From Bacillota bacterium (GTDB lineage Bacteria > Bacillota > Dethiobacteria > Dethiobacterales > Dethiobacteraceae): DNA of 39,843 bases. Shown here piece by piece: positions 16,959 through 24,055 of this stretch; position 1 is the first letter of the stretch; every line of letters begins with the position of its first letter. The notes beneath the pieces were generated by a model that saw only the letters and a list, made by a program, of their open reading frames with translations, was not told the DNA's origin and searched no databases. The position numbers and the translations under genes are program-made. The stretch covers positions 1 through 39,843 of the forward strand of contig QLUR01000026.1 in assembly GCA_018725565.1 (NCBI GenBank), read 5' to 3'.

Positions 16959-18374
16959 TTGCTTAAAAGAGTGCTGATTGCCAACAGGGGAGAGATTGCT
17001 ATCCGCGTTATCCGTGCCCTGCGGGAACTGGAAATTACATCGGTGGCTGTTTATTCGGATTCTGACAAGGATAGCCTGCATGTCCTGTATGCTGACCTGG
17101 CTTACCCCTTACATGGTGATAAAGCGCTGGATACGTATATGAATGTCGAAAAAATTGTTAAATTAGCAAAAAATGTCGGTGCTGATGCCATTCATCCAGG
17201 ATATGGTTTTCTATCTGAAAAAGCAGAGTTTGCCAAAGCCTGTGAACAGGCAGGCATCATATTTATTGGGCCGCACAGTGAGGTTATGGCTTTAATGGGT
17301 AACAAAATAGCGGCCAGAAAACTGATGCTTTCCTCAGGAGTTCCGGTCGTTCCCGGTACGGAGGAAGCTGTTTCTGATCTGAAAGCTGCCCGGGAAATCG
17401 CGGCGGCAATCGGTTATCCTGTGCTGATTAAAGCAGCAGCCGGTGGTGGTGGCGTAGGGATGCGGGTAGTTCAATTTGAAGAAGAATTTTCCGAAATGCT
17501 GGAAAGGGCCCAGCAACAGGCCGGGTCTGTTTTTGGTGACTCGTCCGTTTTTATTGAAAAATGTGTGGAAAACCCGCGCCATATTGAGTTTCAGATTCTT
17601 GGCGACAAATTCGGCAATATCGTTCATCTTGGGGAGCGGGAATGTTCTATCCAGCGCCGGTATCAGAAAATTATTGAAGAGTCGCCATCAACTGCCCTGA
17701 CGCCGGAAATGCGCCAAAAAATGGGCCAGATTGCGCTGACCGCGGCTAATGCCGTTAATTATCAGGGTGCCGGCACTATTGAATTTATCTATAGCAACGG
17801 TGAGTTCTACTTTCTGGAAATGAACACCCGCATTCAGGTAGAACACCCGGTAACTGAGCTGCTGACATGCATTGACCTGGTAAAGTCTCAGATTAAGATT
17901 GCTGCCGGCGAACCATTGCCTTTCAGGCAGGAAGACATCTGCTTCAACGGACATGTTATTGAGTGCAGGATATGTGCAGAGGACCCTTTAAACGGTTTTT
18001 CCCCCTCACCCAATAAAATAGTGGGATACCGCTCTCCGGGCGGGTTTGGTATCCGCATTGACTCTGGTGTGCACCTGAACTACGAAATCCCAACTCACTA
18101 TGACTCAATGATTTCCAAACTCCTGGCCTGGGGCGGTAACAGAGAGGAAGCAATTGCCCGCATGAGGCGTGCCCTGCGTGAGTATATCATTATGGGCCCC
18201 AAAACAAATATTCCATACCTCAGGGCGGTGATGGACAGCGCGGTTTTCAAACGCGGAGAAATCAACACCAAGTTTATTGAGGAGCATTCATACCTCTTTG
18301 AAGATGCCAGAATTCTGGCAGCCAAGGATGAAGCAACCCACAAAAAACTGTCCACGCTGCTGAGGATTCGTTAA
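16959..18374 (+). CDS. accC: Biotin carboxylase
   Basis: This ATP-grasp enzyme carboxylates the carrier's biotin using bicarbonate and ATP. In order, the 471-residue protein shows KRVLIANRGEIAIRVIRA, HPGYGFLSE, the glycine-rich loop KAAAGGGGVGMR, the GERECSIQRR region and FLEMNTRIQVEHPVTE. The C-terminal tail is some 20 residues longer than usual AccC. The TTG start follows GGGGGAGG (10 bases). Given the carrier type, it may belong to an acyl-CoA carboxylase or transcarboxylase of propionate or amino-acid metabolism instead of fatty-acid synthesis. A large hairpin follows. Confidence 0.93.
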   Translation: MLKRVLIANRGEIAIRVIRALRELEITSVAVYSDSDKDSLHVLYADLAYPLHGDKALDTYMNVEKIVKLAKNVGADAIHPGYGFLSEKAEFAKACEQAGIIFIGPHSEVMALMGNKIAARKLMLSSGVPVVPGTEEAVSDLKAAREIAAAIGYPVLIKAAAGGGGVGMRVVQFEEEFSEMLERAQQQAGSVFGDSSVFIEKCVENPRHIEFQILGDKFGNIVHLGERECSIQRRYQKIIEESPSTALTPEMRQKMGQIALTAANAVNYQGAGTIEFIYSNGEFYFLEMNTRIQVEHPVTELLTCIDLVKSQIKIAAGEPLPFRQEDICFNGHVIECRICAEDPLNGFSPSPNKIVGYRSPGGFGIRIDSGVHLNYEIPTHYDSMISKLLAWGGNREEAIARMRRALREYIIMGPKTNIPYLRAVMDSAVFKRGEINTKFIEEHSYLFEDARILAAKDEATHKKLSTLLRIR

Positions 18375-18381
18375 AGCAATT

Positions 18382-18459
18382 GAACCTCACTGCCGGCTTA
18401 TGTTTTGGTTAATGTAAATTAAGCAATTTACATTAAACTTTCGGCCGCATGTGAGGTTC
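18382..18459. repeat. Long nested inverted repeat between accC and vanW
   Basis: Outer arms GAACCTCAC (18382-18390) and GTGAGGTTC (18451-18459) enclose a perfect inner 12-bp hairpin, TTAATGTAAATT and AATTTACATTAA with loop AAGC (18409-18436). There is no U-tract, so a simple intrinsic terminator is doubtful. It could be a bidirectional mRNA-end structure, a protein site or a small non-coding repeat element. The rest of the gap to 18,568 shows nothing further. Confidence 0.6.
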
Positions 18460-18568
18460 TGTGATTATTATGTCCGCTCCTCCGGCAAATATGCGTGTAC
18501 AAAAAAACATAATTTGCAGTGCTGCCCCATAATGTTGAAGCAAACATCCAAAGGGGTTAGCTCTGCCG

Positions 18569-19936
18569 GTGAAAATAAACGGTTTTATCTCCCGGCCTGC
18601 GTTTCAGGCTGTTACGGCTTTAACGCTGCTGCTGCTAGTTGTCGCCGATTATTTTTTTTACCGCGACAGAATATATCCAGGCGTCTACTTGTACGGTATT
18701 AATGTAGGCGGATTGGCCAAGATTCAAGCGGGCCAACTGGTGCAAAAGAAGGTTGACAGAGAAGAGCTTCTCAGGACAACCGTATTATTCCAATATAATG
18801 AAAAAGCATGGTCTTATACCTGTGGGGAACTGGGCATGGCGGTGGACTGGGCGGACACGCTGGCAAGAGCGTTTGCTGCCGGCAGAAACAGGCCGGTTAT
18901 GTTAAATTATCCTGAAAGGGTCAGCTTGCTGCTGAAGCCGGTAAAACTGCCGCTCAGCTTTGTGGTCGATCGTACACAGTTCAGTCAGGCACTGGCACCT
19001 GCAGCACAGCTTATTGAAAGGGAACCGCAGGAGGCCCGGTTCGTCCTGGCTGAGGACGGGGTTGCAGTGAAAATAGCTCCGGAGATACCGGGGCGCAGTT
19101 TATTGATGGAAGAAACAAGGCAATTGCTGGAGAACTCCTTTGAGGCATATGGTGCACCGGGGACTTTGCCGCTGCTTGTCCGGGAAATTAAAACTGCCAG
19201 GACAGCCCTCGACCTCCGGAAACTGCGTGTGCATGCGGAGGTTGCCTCTTTTAGCACGGAATTTGCACTTTCACTGCCCGGACGTGTCCACAATATCCGT
19301 CTTGCCGCATCTGCACTTGACGAATTTGTTCTGAAGCCGGGAGACGAATTTTCCTTCAATGCAGTCGTAGGTGAAGCAGGAGCAGCGCAGGGGTACCTGC
19401 CGGCTCCGGTAATAGTGGCCGGAGAGATTGTAGAAGGTTTTGGCGGCGGAGTATGTCAGGTATCCTCAACTTTGTACAATGCCATGTTGCTGGCCGGATT
19501 GCAGCTTGTGGAGCGAACCGCCCACAGTTTGGCTATCGGATACCTGCCACCCGGCAGGGATGCGGCAGTTGTATATGGCTGGCAGGACTTAAAATTTTTT
19601 AACAACCAGAATCATGGTATTTGGATACGGACTTTTGCTGACGGCAACAGTTTAACGGTTCGCCTGTTTGGAGAGCCAACCCCGGGCAAACAAATAAAAG
19701 TACTGACCACCGACCTGGAAGTTATTCCGAGAAGTACTCAATACACGGAAACAGACAGCCTGGCGGCAGGAACAAGGGTAAATGTTAAAAAAGGTCAGGA
19801 TGGTTATCGGGTTGCCGTTTGGCGTATTACCTACCTTAATGGGATGGAGCTGGGGCGTGAACTGCTTTCCCGCGATTTTTACCGGCCGGTGCCCGCAGAA
19901 GTACAAATCGGCACAGGCAATGTTTCACTCAGATAG
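18569..19936 (+). CDS. VanW family protein with peptidoglycan-binding domain
   Basis: An exported or membrane-anchored cell-wall protein of 455 residues. It has one N-terminal membrane helix (about 10-28). A peptidoglycan-binding-4-like region follows (about 35-220, opening GVYLYGINVGGL), then the VanW domain (about 228-360) with FSFNAVVGE, GGGVCQVSSTLYNA and ERTAHS, and a G5-like tail. VanW is named from vancomycin-resistance clusters, but this solitary form is widespread in clostridia and no resistance genes are near. The GTG start has AAAGGGG 12 bases upstream, which is long. The 3' end overlaps convergent hutP by 8 bp. Confidence 0.9.
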   Translation: MKINGFISRPAFQAVTALTLLLLVVADYFFYRDRIYPGVYLYGINVGGLAKIQAGQLVQKKVDREELLRTTVLFQYNEKAWSYTCGELGMAVDWADTLARAFAAGRNRPVMLNYPERVSLLLKPVKLPLSFVVDRTQFSQALAPAAQLIEREPQEARFVLAEDGVAVKIAPEIPGRSLLMEETRQLLENSFEAYGAPGTLPLLVREIKTARTALDLRKLRVHAEVASFSTEFALSLPGRVHNIRLAASALDEFVLKPGDEFSFNAVVGEAGAAQGYLPAPVIVAGEIVEGFGGGVCQVSSTLYNAMLLAGLQLVERTAHSLAIGYLPPGRDAAVVYGWQDLKFFNNQNHGIWIRTFADGNSLTVRLFGEPTPGKQIKVLTTDLEVIPRSTQYTETDSLAAGTRVNVKKGQDGYRVAVWRITYLNGMELGRELLSRDFYRPVPAEVQIGTGNVSLR

Positions 19937-20342
19937 CCCGGTGGCCAAGACCAACGGCGACTTCATTCAGATGCAGCAGGCCAATAACGAAAAAAACAGC
20001 TACGGCGACATGATCTCCTTTGCGGGCAATCCCAACCTTACCGCCTACGTTCAGCCCCAGGGCTTTGGGCATAATCTGTGATAGTGCCTCGCGGGCGGCA
20101 CCGGCGACACTTCCTTCACCGAGGTGTGTGCCCTCAATGATACCTTCCCGCTTGGAGGCGACCACTGCTCTTTCAACTACTTTCTGAACTGACGAAATGA
20201 ATTCACCGCCGTAGTCAACTGCTGTAGCCTTAATACCTTCACGCGCTAATTCCGTTTTTAGTTCGCGCTCCGCATCGCGGTCCATGGTCAGGGCCATGCG
20301 AATAGCAGCGGCAGCAATCGTTTTGCTGTCCAGTTCAGGCAT
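19929..20342 (-). CDS. hutP: HutP-family RNA-binding regulator
   Basis: A 137-residue protein of the HutP family, in Bacillus a histidine- and Mg-dependent hexameric antiterminator of the hut operon. Nearly every hallmark is present: the KREGIIEGTHLGEGSVAGAA helix, ALGLNVGGKVGIAR and the closing LLHLNEVAVGLGHRAI. The ATG at 20342 is chosen for its AAGAGGAGG site 9 bases upstream over a longer frame. No histidine-utilisation gene lies nearby, so here it may control another transcript. A GC-rich hairpin (20364-20379) sits just upstream of its own ribosome site. Confidence 0.92.
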   Translation of the reverse strand: MPELDSKTIAAAAIRMALTMDRDAERELKTELAREGIKATAVDYGGEFISSVQKVVERAVVASKREGIIEGTHLGEGSVAGAAREALSQIMPKALGLNVGGKVGIARKGDHVAVAVFFVIGLLHLNEVAVGLGHRAI

Positions 20343-20396
20343 CTGCTCCAGCCTCCTCTTCCCGGCCGCCAAGGCGGCCTTTCTGCCTTATGTAAG

Positions 20397-20425
20397 ATTA
20401 TAGCGCAAGAGTCAGCTGCAAACAA
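20397..20425 (-). promoter_or_regulatory. Promoter of hutP
   Basis: On the minus strand TTGTTT lies 17 bases from a perfect TATAAT (20402-20397). The leader then contains a perfect GGCCGCC / GGCGGCC hairpin (20364-20379) ending 3 bases before the ribosome site, which could lower or regulate translation. The -35 overlaps the tail of the upstream terminator. Confidence 0.55.
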
Positions 20426-20450
20426 GAAAGAAGGCAGGCCTAAGCCTGCC
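20421..20450 (-). terminator. Terminator after the rubrerythrin-like gene
   Basis: A 7-bp GGCAGGC / GCCTGCC stem with a 4-base loop is followed on the minus strand by a pyrimidine-rich, T-rich tail. It ends the rubrerythrin-like transcript before hutP. Confidence 0.6.
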
Positions 20451-20459
20451 GTAAACTTC

Positions 20460-20876
20460 CTAAAAGTAGCGATCAAGCAGTCCTTTAAGGGCGCGGGCAT
20501 GACGCGCCTCATCCCGGCTGGACTCATCCAGAACATCATGGGCATGATCTAGCCCGGCATCCTTAGCTTTGAGTGCTGCTTCCCGTTTCCCCTTATTGGC
20601 TCCGATCTCACCCTTAAGCATTTTTTCGAGGTTTTCTTTAGTGCTGGTTGAGATTTTGCCGCTCAGTTCAGCAAACTGCGCAGCATGCATCGCTTCCTCC
20701 CAGGCAATTTCCTTTAAGACAAGCGCAACTTCCGGATATCCTTCACGCTGCGCCTGCCTGGCCATGGCCAGATAGACACCTACCTCCCAGGTTTCACCCT
20801 TAAACTCGTTGTTAACTTCATCGCTGACACATGTTCCCTGGCAAACACCGATCTTGTTTTCGTTGACTAATTCCAT
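20460..20876 (-). CDS. Rubrerythrin-like ferritin-fold protein
   Basis: A 138-residue four-helix di-iron protein. The iron ligands are visible as [15 protein letters not shown] and EEAMHAAQF in the first helix pair, and [18 protein letters not shown] in the second. There is no C-terminal rubredoxin domain, so its electron donor must be another protein. Such proteins in anaerobes reduce hydrogen peroxide or respond to oxygen. A short N-terminal segment carries CQGTC. It has its own promoter, an adjacent inverted repeat and a terminator, so it forms a single-gene unit, probably stress regulated. Confidence 0.85.
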   Translation of the reverse strand: MELVNENKIGVCQGTCVSDEVNNEFKGETWEVGVYLAMARQAQREGYPEVALVLKEIAWEEAMHAAQFAELSGKISTSTKENLEKMLKGEIGANKGKREAALKAKDAGLDHAHDVLDESSRDEARHARALKGLLDRYF

Positions 20877-20893
20877 CAGGACCCCTCCTTATC

Positions 20894-20943
20894 AACAATG
20901 ATTATTGTTAGTTATTTTTATCATTATTAAAGAGCTTTGTCAA
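20894..20943 (-). promoter_or_regulatory. Promoter and inverted-repeat operator of the rubrerythrin-like gene
   Basis: Minus-strand TTGACA (20943-20938) lies 17 bases from TAAAAA (20920-20915). Just downstream is AACAAT-GATT-ATTGTT (20894-20909), a 6-4-6 inverted repeat, followed by the AAGGAGGGG ribosome site. The AT-rich dyad is in the style of Fur/PerR-type sites but does not match their 7-1-7 consensus exactly, so the regulator is uncertain. Confidence 0.5.
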
Positions 20944-20986
20944 GTATTTATTGCCGGGGTTGTAAGTTAAATTTTGTGGTGGGTAC

Positions 20987-21020
20987 AAAAATCTCCCGGG
21001 TATACTAATGTCCGGGAGAT
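20987..21020 (-). terminator. Terminator after yggT
   Basis: ATCTCCCGG and CCGGGAGAT form a perfect 9-bp stem with a 12-base loop, followed on the minus strand by TTTTT. Confidence 0.75.
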
Positions 21021-21040
21021 TGATAAGCATACGTTTCAGG

Positions 21041-21301
21041 TTAACGTAGCAGCATGCTGATAATCGCTTCACGCAGGATGCGCAGCACCAGTAAAGCAAT
21101 CAGCGGAGAGAAATCGAATGGAAGCCCGGTTTTTGGGATAAGCCGGCGGAAAGGGGCAAGAATTGGTTCCGTACCTTCATAAAGCAGGCGCAAAACTGGG
21201 CTGTTCGGGTTATGAGGAACCCAGGAAAGCAGGATTCTGGCAATAATCAGCCAGGTCAGGATCTCAAAAAAAAGACTGACTACCTGGGCGGCTTGCAGCA
21301 T
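21041..21301 (-). CDS. YggT family membrane protein
   Basis: An 86-residue protein with two membrane helices (about 5-25 and 65-83). Between them is the family signature SWVPHNPNSPVLRLLYEGTE followed by PILAPFRRLIP. YggT proteins are conserved near cell-division and pyrroline-reductase genes and are thought to affect envelope or osmotic functions; the mechanism is unclear. It lies 67 bp downstream of the selenium/sulfur genes on the same strand and could be transcribed with them. A strong terminator follows. Confidence 0.9.
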   Translation of the reverse strand: MLQAAQVVSLFFEILTWLIIARILLSWVPHNPNSPVLRLLYEGTEPILAPFRRLIPKTGLPFDFSPLIALLVLRILREAIISMLLR

Positions 21302-21368
21302 ATCATCAGCTCCTCAGGGGAATTTGACAGACTAATTTTATCACAAGCCGCTTGATTTGGGTAGACAG

Positions 21369-21650
21369 TTAACTTTTCAAATCCCAGGGCCCGGGCAAAA
21401 GTGTTGCGCAAAGCTTTCCGCCGTGAAGGGAAAAAGAAAAGACAGTTTCAAGCTGCACCTTGTCCGCTGCGGCAAGGTGCACGATTTCCGGTATTATTTC
21501 CATGGCGAAGCGTGCCGCAATACCACAGGAGGAAGAGATGATACGCGGCACCGGAATAAGTTTGACAGCCACTCCCTGCGCCAGGGCCGACTTTTCAAAA
21601 CGCAGCGCCTGGGAAACGGAATGAAAGGTAGCTACGCAGTAGTTGTCCAG
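21369..21650 (-). CDS. DUF3343 putative Se/S carrier protein, probable CTG start
   Basis: A 93-residue protein of the DUF3343 (Se/S carrier-like) family, thought to carry activated selenium or sulfur on a cysteine. The core VKLIPVPRIISSSCGIAARF is clear, with the SCG cysteine. Standard starts give only the part from GTG at 21572. Without a break, the frame continues upstream through CVATFHSVSQALRFEKSALA, the normal N-terminal half of the family, to the preceding gene's stop. The only plausible initiator is CTG at 21650-21648, six bases after AGAGGTG. It is the third gene of the yedE - TusA - DUF3343 operon. Confidence 0.8.
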   Translation of the reverse strand: MDNYCVATFHSVSQALRFEKSALAQGVAVKLIPVPRIISSSCGIAARFAMEIIPEIVHLAAADKVQLETVFSFSLHGGKLCATLLPGPWDLKS

Positions 21651-21653
21651 GAG

Positions 21654-21881
21654 TTACACCTCTTTGCTGAGCAGAAGATAATATTGACCGTTCTGTTCTT
21701 CACTGGCAAAAGCAAACCCTGCATGACGTGCCAGCCGGCCGATATTTTCCATGGTAACGCGGCTGTCGGTGATAATGCTCAACTGCTTGTCAAAGCCTGT
21801 GTCCAGTATTTTTTTGACTCTCAACACCGGCTCGGGACAGGAAAGCCCCCTTACATCAAGGTCAAAAGGCTTACCGTTCAC
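21654..21881 (-). CDS. yedF: TusA/SirA-like sulfur (selenium) carrier, YedF type
   Basis: A 75-residue single-domain TusA-fold protein that carries a persulfide or selenide on the cysteine in DLDVRGLSCPEPVLRVKK. The second half, ending YYLLLSKEV, is typical. GTG 21881 is chosen because AGAGGAGG lies 8 bases upstream; the longer frame runs into yedE. The DsrE-like second domain of full YedF is absent. It overlaps yedE by 11 bp and is followed at once by DUF3343, so the three proteins most likely act in one selenium or sulfur transfer route. Confidence 0.88.
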   Translation of the reverse strand: MNGKPFDLDVRGLSCPEPVLRVKKILDTGFDKQLSIITDSRVTMENIGRLARHAGFAFASEEQNGQYYLLLSKEV

Positions 21882-22962
21882 TGACGATACCTCCTCTGGC
21901 TGGAATACTGACCTGCGACCCGGAAAAAGTAAATCCCACCCCCAAGAGAAAAAGGACTGACAAAACAGCGGCAACTTGCCCGGCTGGCGGAACACCGGCC
22001 GGGCTGGCGGCCAGCCCGAAATTATGGGCAAATGCTGCACCAGCCAACATTCCCAAAAAAGCGAGGCCTGCATCAGTGTCCCCTTCACCGGCCAGCACTG
22101 TCTGCCGCAGCGGGCAGCCTCCCAACAGTGTCGCTCCCAGTCCGACTATGGTCAATCCGACAAAATTCCACAGGGCAGCGGTATGCGCCACCGGCTGACC
22201 GGCAAAGCCAACATTAACATAGCCAAAAAGCAGATTCAGGGAAAAAGCGCCCACCAGTACAGCCAATGAACCGTACAGCAGGTGCGGGTCACCTACCAGC
22301 AGCAGGTCGCGGAAGCAACCAACCTGGCAGAGCCGGCTGCGCTGGACGACAATTCCTGCCAGCAGGCCGGCGGCAAGCGAGATGATAAACGGAGCACGGA
22401 ACGAGCCGGGGCCGCTGTCACTGAAAAAGATAAAGGCGGGAGCAATGAGAACAAGTAATACCAGGGCCATGGCCACCGAAGGAACAAATAAGCCGTTGCC
22501 TGCACTTTGCGGGTAAGCACGGCCGAGGGAAAATCCTCGCTTGAGAAAGAAAACACCCGCTCCAATTCCGGCAACGAAGCCAAAGAGCCCGATAAGTGCG
22601 TTTAAATCGCCGGCTGCCAGACGAAGCAGCATGCGCAGCGGGCACCCCAGGAAAATCAACGCTCCCAGCATAACAGCAAAGCCGATAAAGAAGCGCGGCA
22701 GCGGGGACGAACCGCCGCGCACCCGGAATTCCCTGGCAAAAAGAGCGATAAGAAAAGAGCCGAGGATAAACCCTGAAACCTCAGGCCGCAGGTATTGAAC
22801 AGCCGCGGCACGGTGCAGCCCCAGTCCGCCGGCGATGTCGCGCACGAAGCAAGCCACGCAGACTCCCATGTTGCCAGGGTTGCCGGCGCGGACCAGCAAT
22901 ACGCCGAGCAAGCCCAGAAGCAGCCCGCTTCCCGCAAGAAAGCGTTTACTCAAAACCGTCAC
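21871..22962 (-). CDS. yedE: YedE-type selenium/sulfur transporter
   Basis: A membrane transporter of the YeeE/YedE family, 363 residues with about ten helices. Conserved cysteine-containing sites are GVCVACFVRDIAGGLG, LGCPLRMLLRLAAGD, RLCQVGCFRDLLL and LGGCPLRQTVLAGEGD. Family members import thiosulfate. The subgroup found beside YedF and a desulfurase-like enzyme is associated with selenium use, here inferred from the neighbours. It begins a minus-strand operon; a LysR regulator and desulfurase gene diverge from the same 172-bp region. Confidence 0.9.
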   Translation of the reverse strand: MTVLSKRFLAGSGLLLGLLGVLLVRAGNPGNMGVCVACFVRDIAGGLGLHRAAAVQYLRPEVSGFILGSFLIALFAREFRVRGGSSPLPRFFIGFAVMLGALIFLGCPLRMLLRLAAGDLNALIGLFGFVAGIGAGVFFLKRGFSLGRAYPQSAGNGLFVPSVAMALVLLVLIAPAFIFFSDSGPGSFRAPFIISLAAGLLAGIVVQRSRLCQVGCFRDLLLVGDPHLLYGSLAVLVGAFSLNLLFGYVNVGFAGQPVAHTAALWNFVGLTIVGLGATLLGGCPLRQTVLAGEGDTDAGLAFLGMLAGAAFAHNFGLAASPAGVPPAGQVAAVLSVLFLLGVGFTFSGSQVSIPARGGIVSER

Positions 22963-23017
22963 CTCCGTATTTAATAGAACCGGTTTGATTATACGGCAAG
23001 AGGTTTCAGAGTAACAA

Positions 23018-23052
23018 ATAGCTTATTTCTATGGAGGAAACACCGCTATTTG
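23018..23052. promoter_or_regulatory. LysR-type dyads between yedE and the LysR gene
   Basis: ATAG-N7-CTAT (23018-23032) holds a T-N11-A LysR box. The same element takes part in a larger perfect inverted repeat, CAAATAGC (23015-23022) with GCTATTTG (23045-23052). It is well placed for the adjacent LysR protein to control both directions. Confidence 0.6.
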
Positions 23053-23134
23053 CATTAACAATGACCAGGCGGTAATGTCAGGCTGCATGCGGCAGGAATT
23101 TTCCGCGGCGGCACGAAAATAGAAGGTCGGGGAG

Positions 23135-24055
23135 ATGAAATCCTTGGAATTTTACCGGCTGGAAGCGTTTGCCGCAGTGGTTGAGCAACGCTCATTCTCC
23201 AGGGCTGCTAACCAGCTTTTTTTAAGCCAACCAACGGTCAGCGCCCATATCAAAAGCTTGGAAAATGAACTAGGTGTGCCTCTTTTTGACCGTGGCAGGC
23301 AGGAATATGTTCTCACGCCGGCGGGGGAGGCGCTTTACCGCTATGCCCGGGACATCCTTGATTTGCGTCTCAGAGCCCTAGCCGAAATCGGTAAGGGCCC
23401 AGATGCCCGCCAGGAGAAAGTAACAATTGTTGCCAGCTCAGTACCTTGCCAGTACTTGCTGCCGCGGGCTGTGGCTGCCTTTGTCCGGCAGTTTCCGGAA
23501 ATTTCCGTTTCACTTTGCCAGAAGAACTCACAGGCTGCTTGTGCTGACATTTTGCAATACCGCTGCCAGCTCGGGGTGGTGGGCGAAAAGCATTTGCCGG
23601 ATAAGCTGGCATATCTGACACTATTGAAAGATGAATTGGTAATAGCAGTTCCGAATTCCGGAGAATTTCAACCTTTGCTTGATAAAGAAAAACTGGCTGT
23701 CACTGATCTGAGTGCTTACCGCCTGCTGCTGCGCGAACCGGGCTCGGCCACCCGCTCCTTGTTGGAAAACGCCCTGACCAAGTCAGGGCTTTCTCTGGAA
23801 AGTTACAACTATATGGTCTTCGACAGCCAGGAAGCTATCAAACAGGCTGTCCGCCAGGGACTTGGCGTTTCCGTGCTCTCCCATTATGTAATTGAGGACT
23901 ATGTGAAATTCGGCTGGCTGCATGTACGAAAATCAGCCGACCTGTGGCTTGACCGGGAGTTTCATCTTGTTTTCCATCCCAGGCGGGTACTTTCACCGGC
24001 AATAACAGCGTTCCGCGATTTTTTAAGCGGGTTTTTTAAGGAGGCTGAATTTTGA
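23135..24055 (+). CDS. LysR family transcriptional regulator
   Basis: A 306-residue regulator with an N-terminal winged helix (about 5-65), shown by LEAFAAVVEQRSFSRAANQL and SQPTVSAHIKSLENELGVPL. A substrate-binding domain follows (about 92-300). It resembles the CysB/CysL-like branch that often reads sulfur status. Its divergent position to yedE and its 4-base overlap with the desulfurase-like gene make it the likely regulator of the whole cluster. The ligand is unknown. The ATG follows GGGGAG. Confidence 0.92.
   Translation: MKSLEFYRLEAFAAVVEQRSFSRAANQLFLSQPTVSAHIKSLENELGVPLFDRGRQEYVLTPAGEALYRYARDILDLRLRALAEIGKGPDARQEKVTIVASSVPCQYLLPRAVAAFVRQFPEISVSLCQKNSQAACADILQYRCQLGVVGEKHLPDKLAYLTLLKDELVIAVPNSGEFQPLLDKEKLAVTDLSAYRLLLREPGSATRSLLENALTKSGLSLESYNYMVFDSQEAIKQAVRQGLGVSVLSHYVIEDYVKFGWLHVRKSADLWLDREFHLVFHPRRVLSPAITAFRDFLSGFFKEAEF

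Noticed and set aside
21357-21884. Plus-strand frame of 175 codons in the selenium operon
   Set aside because: It is antisense to the clear TusA and DUF3343 genes and lacks family features.
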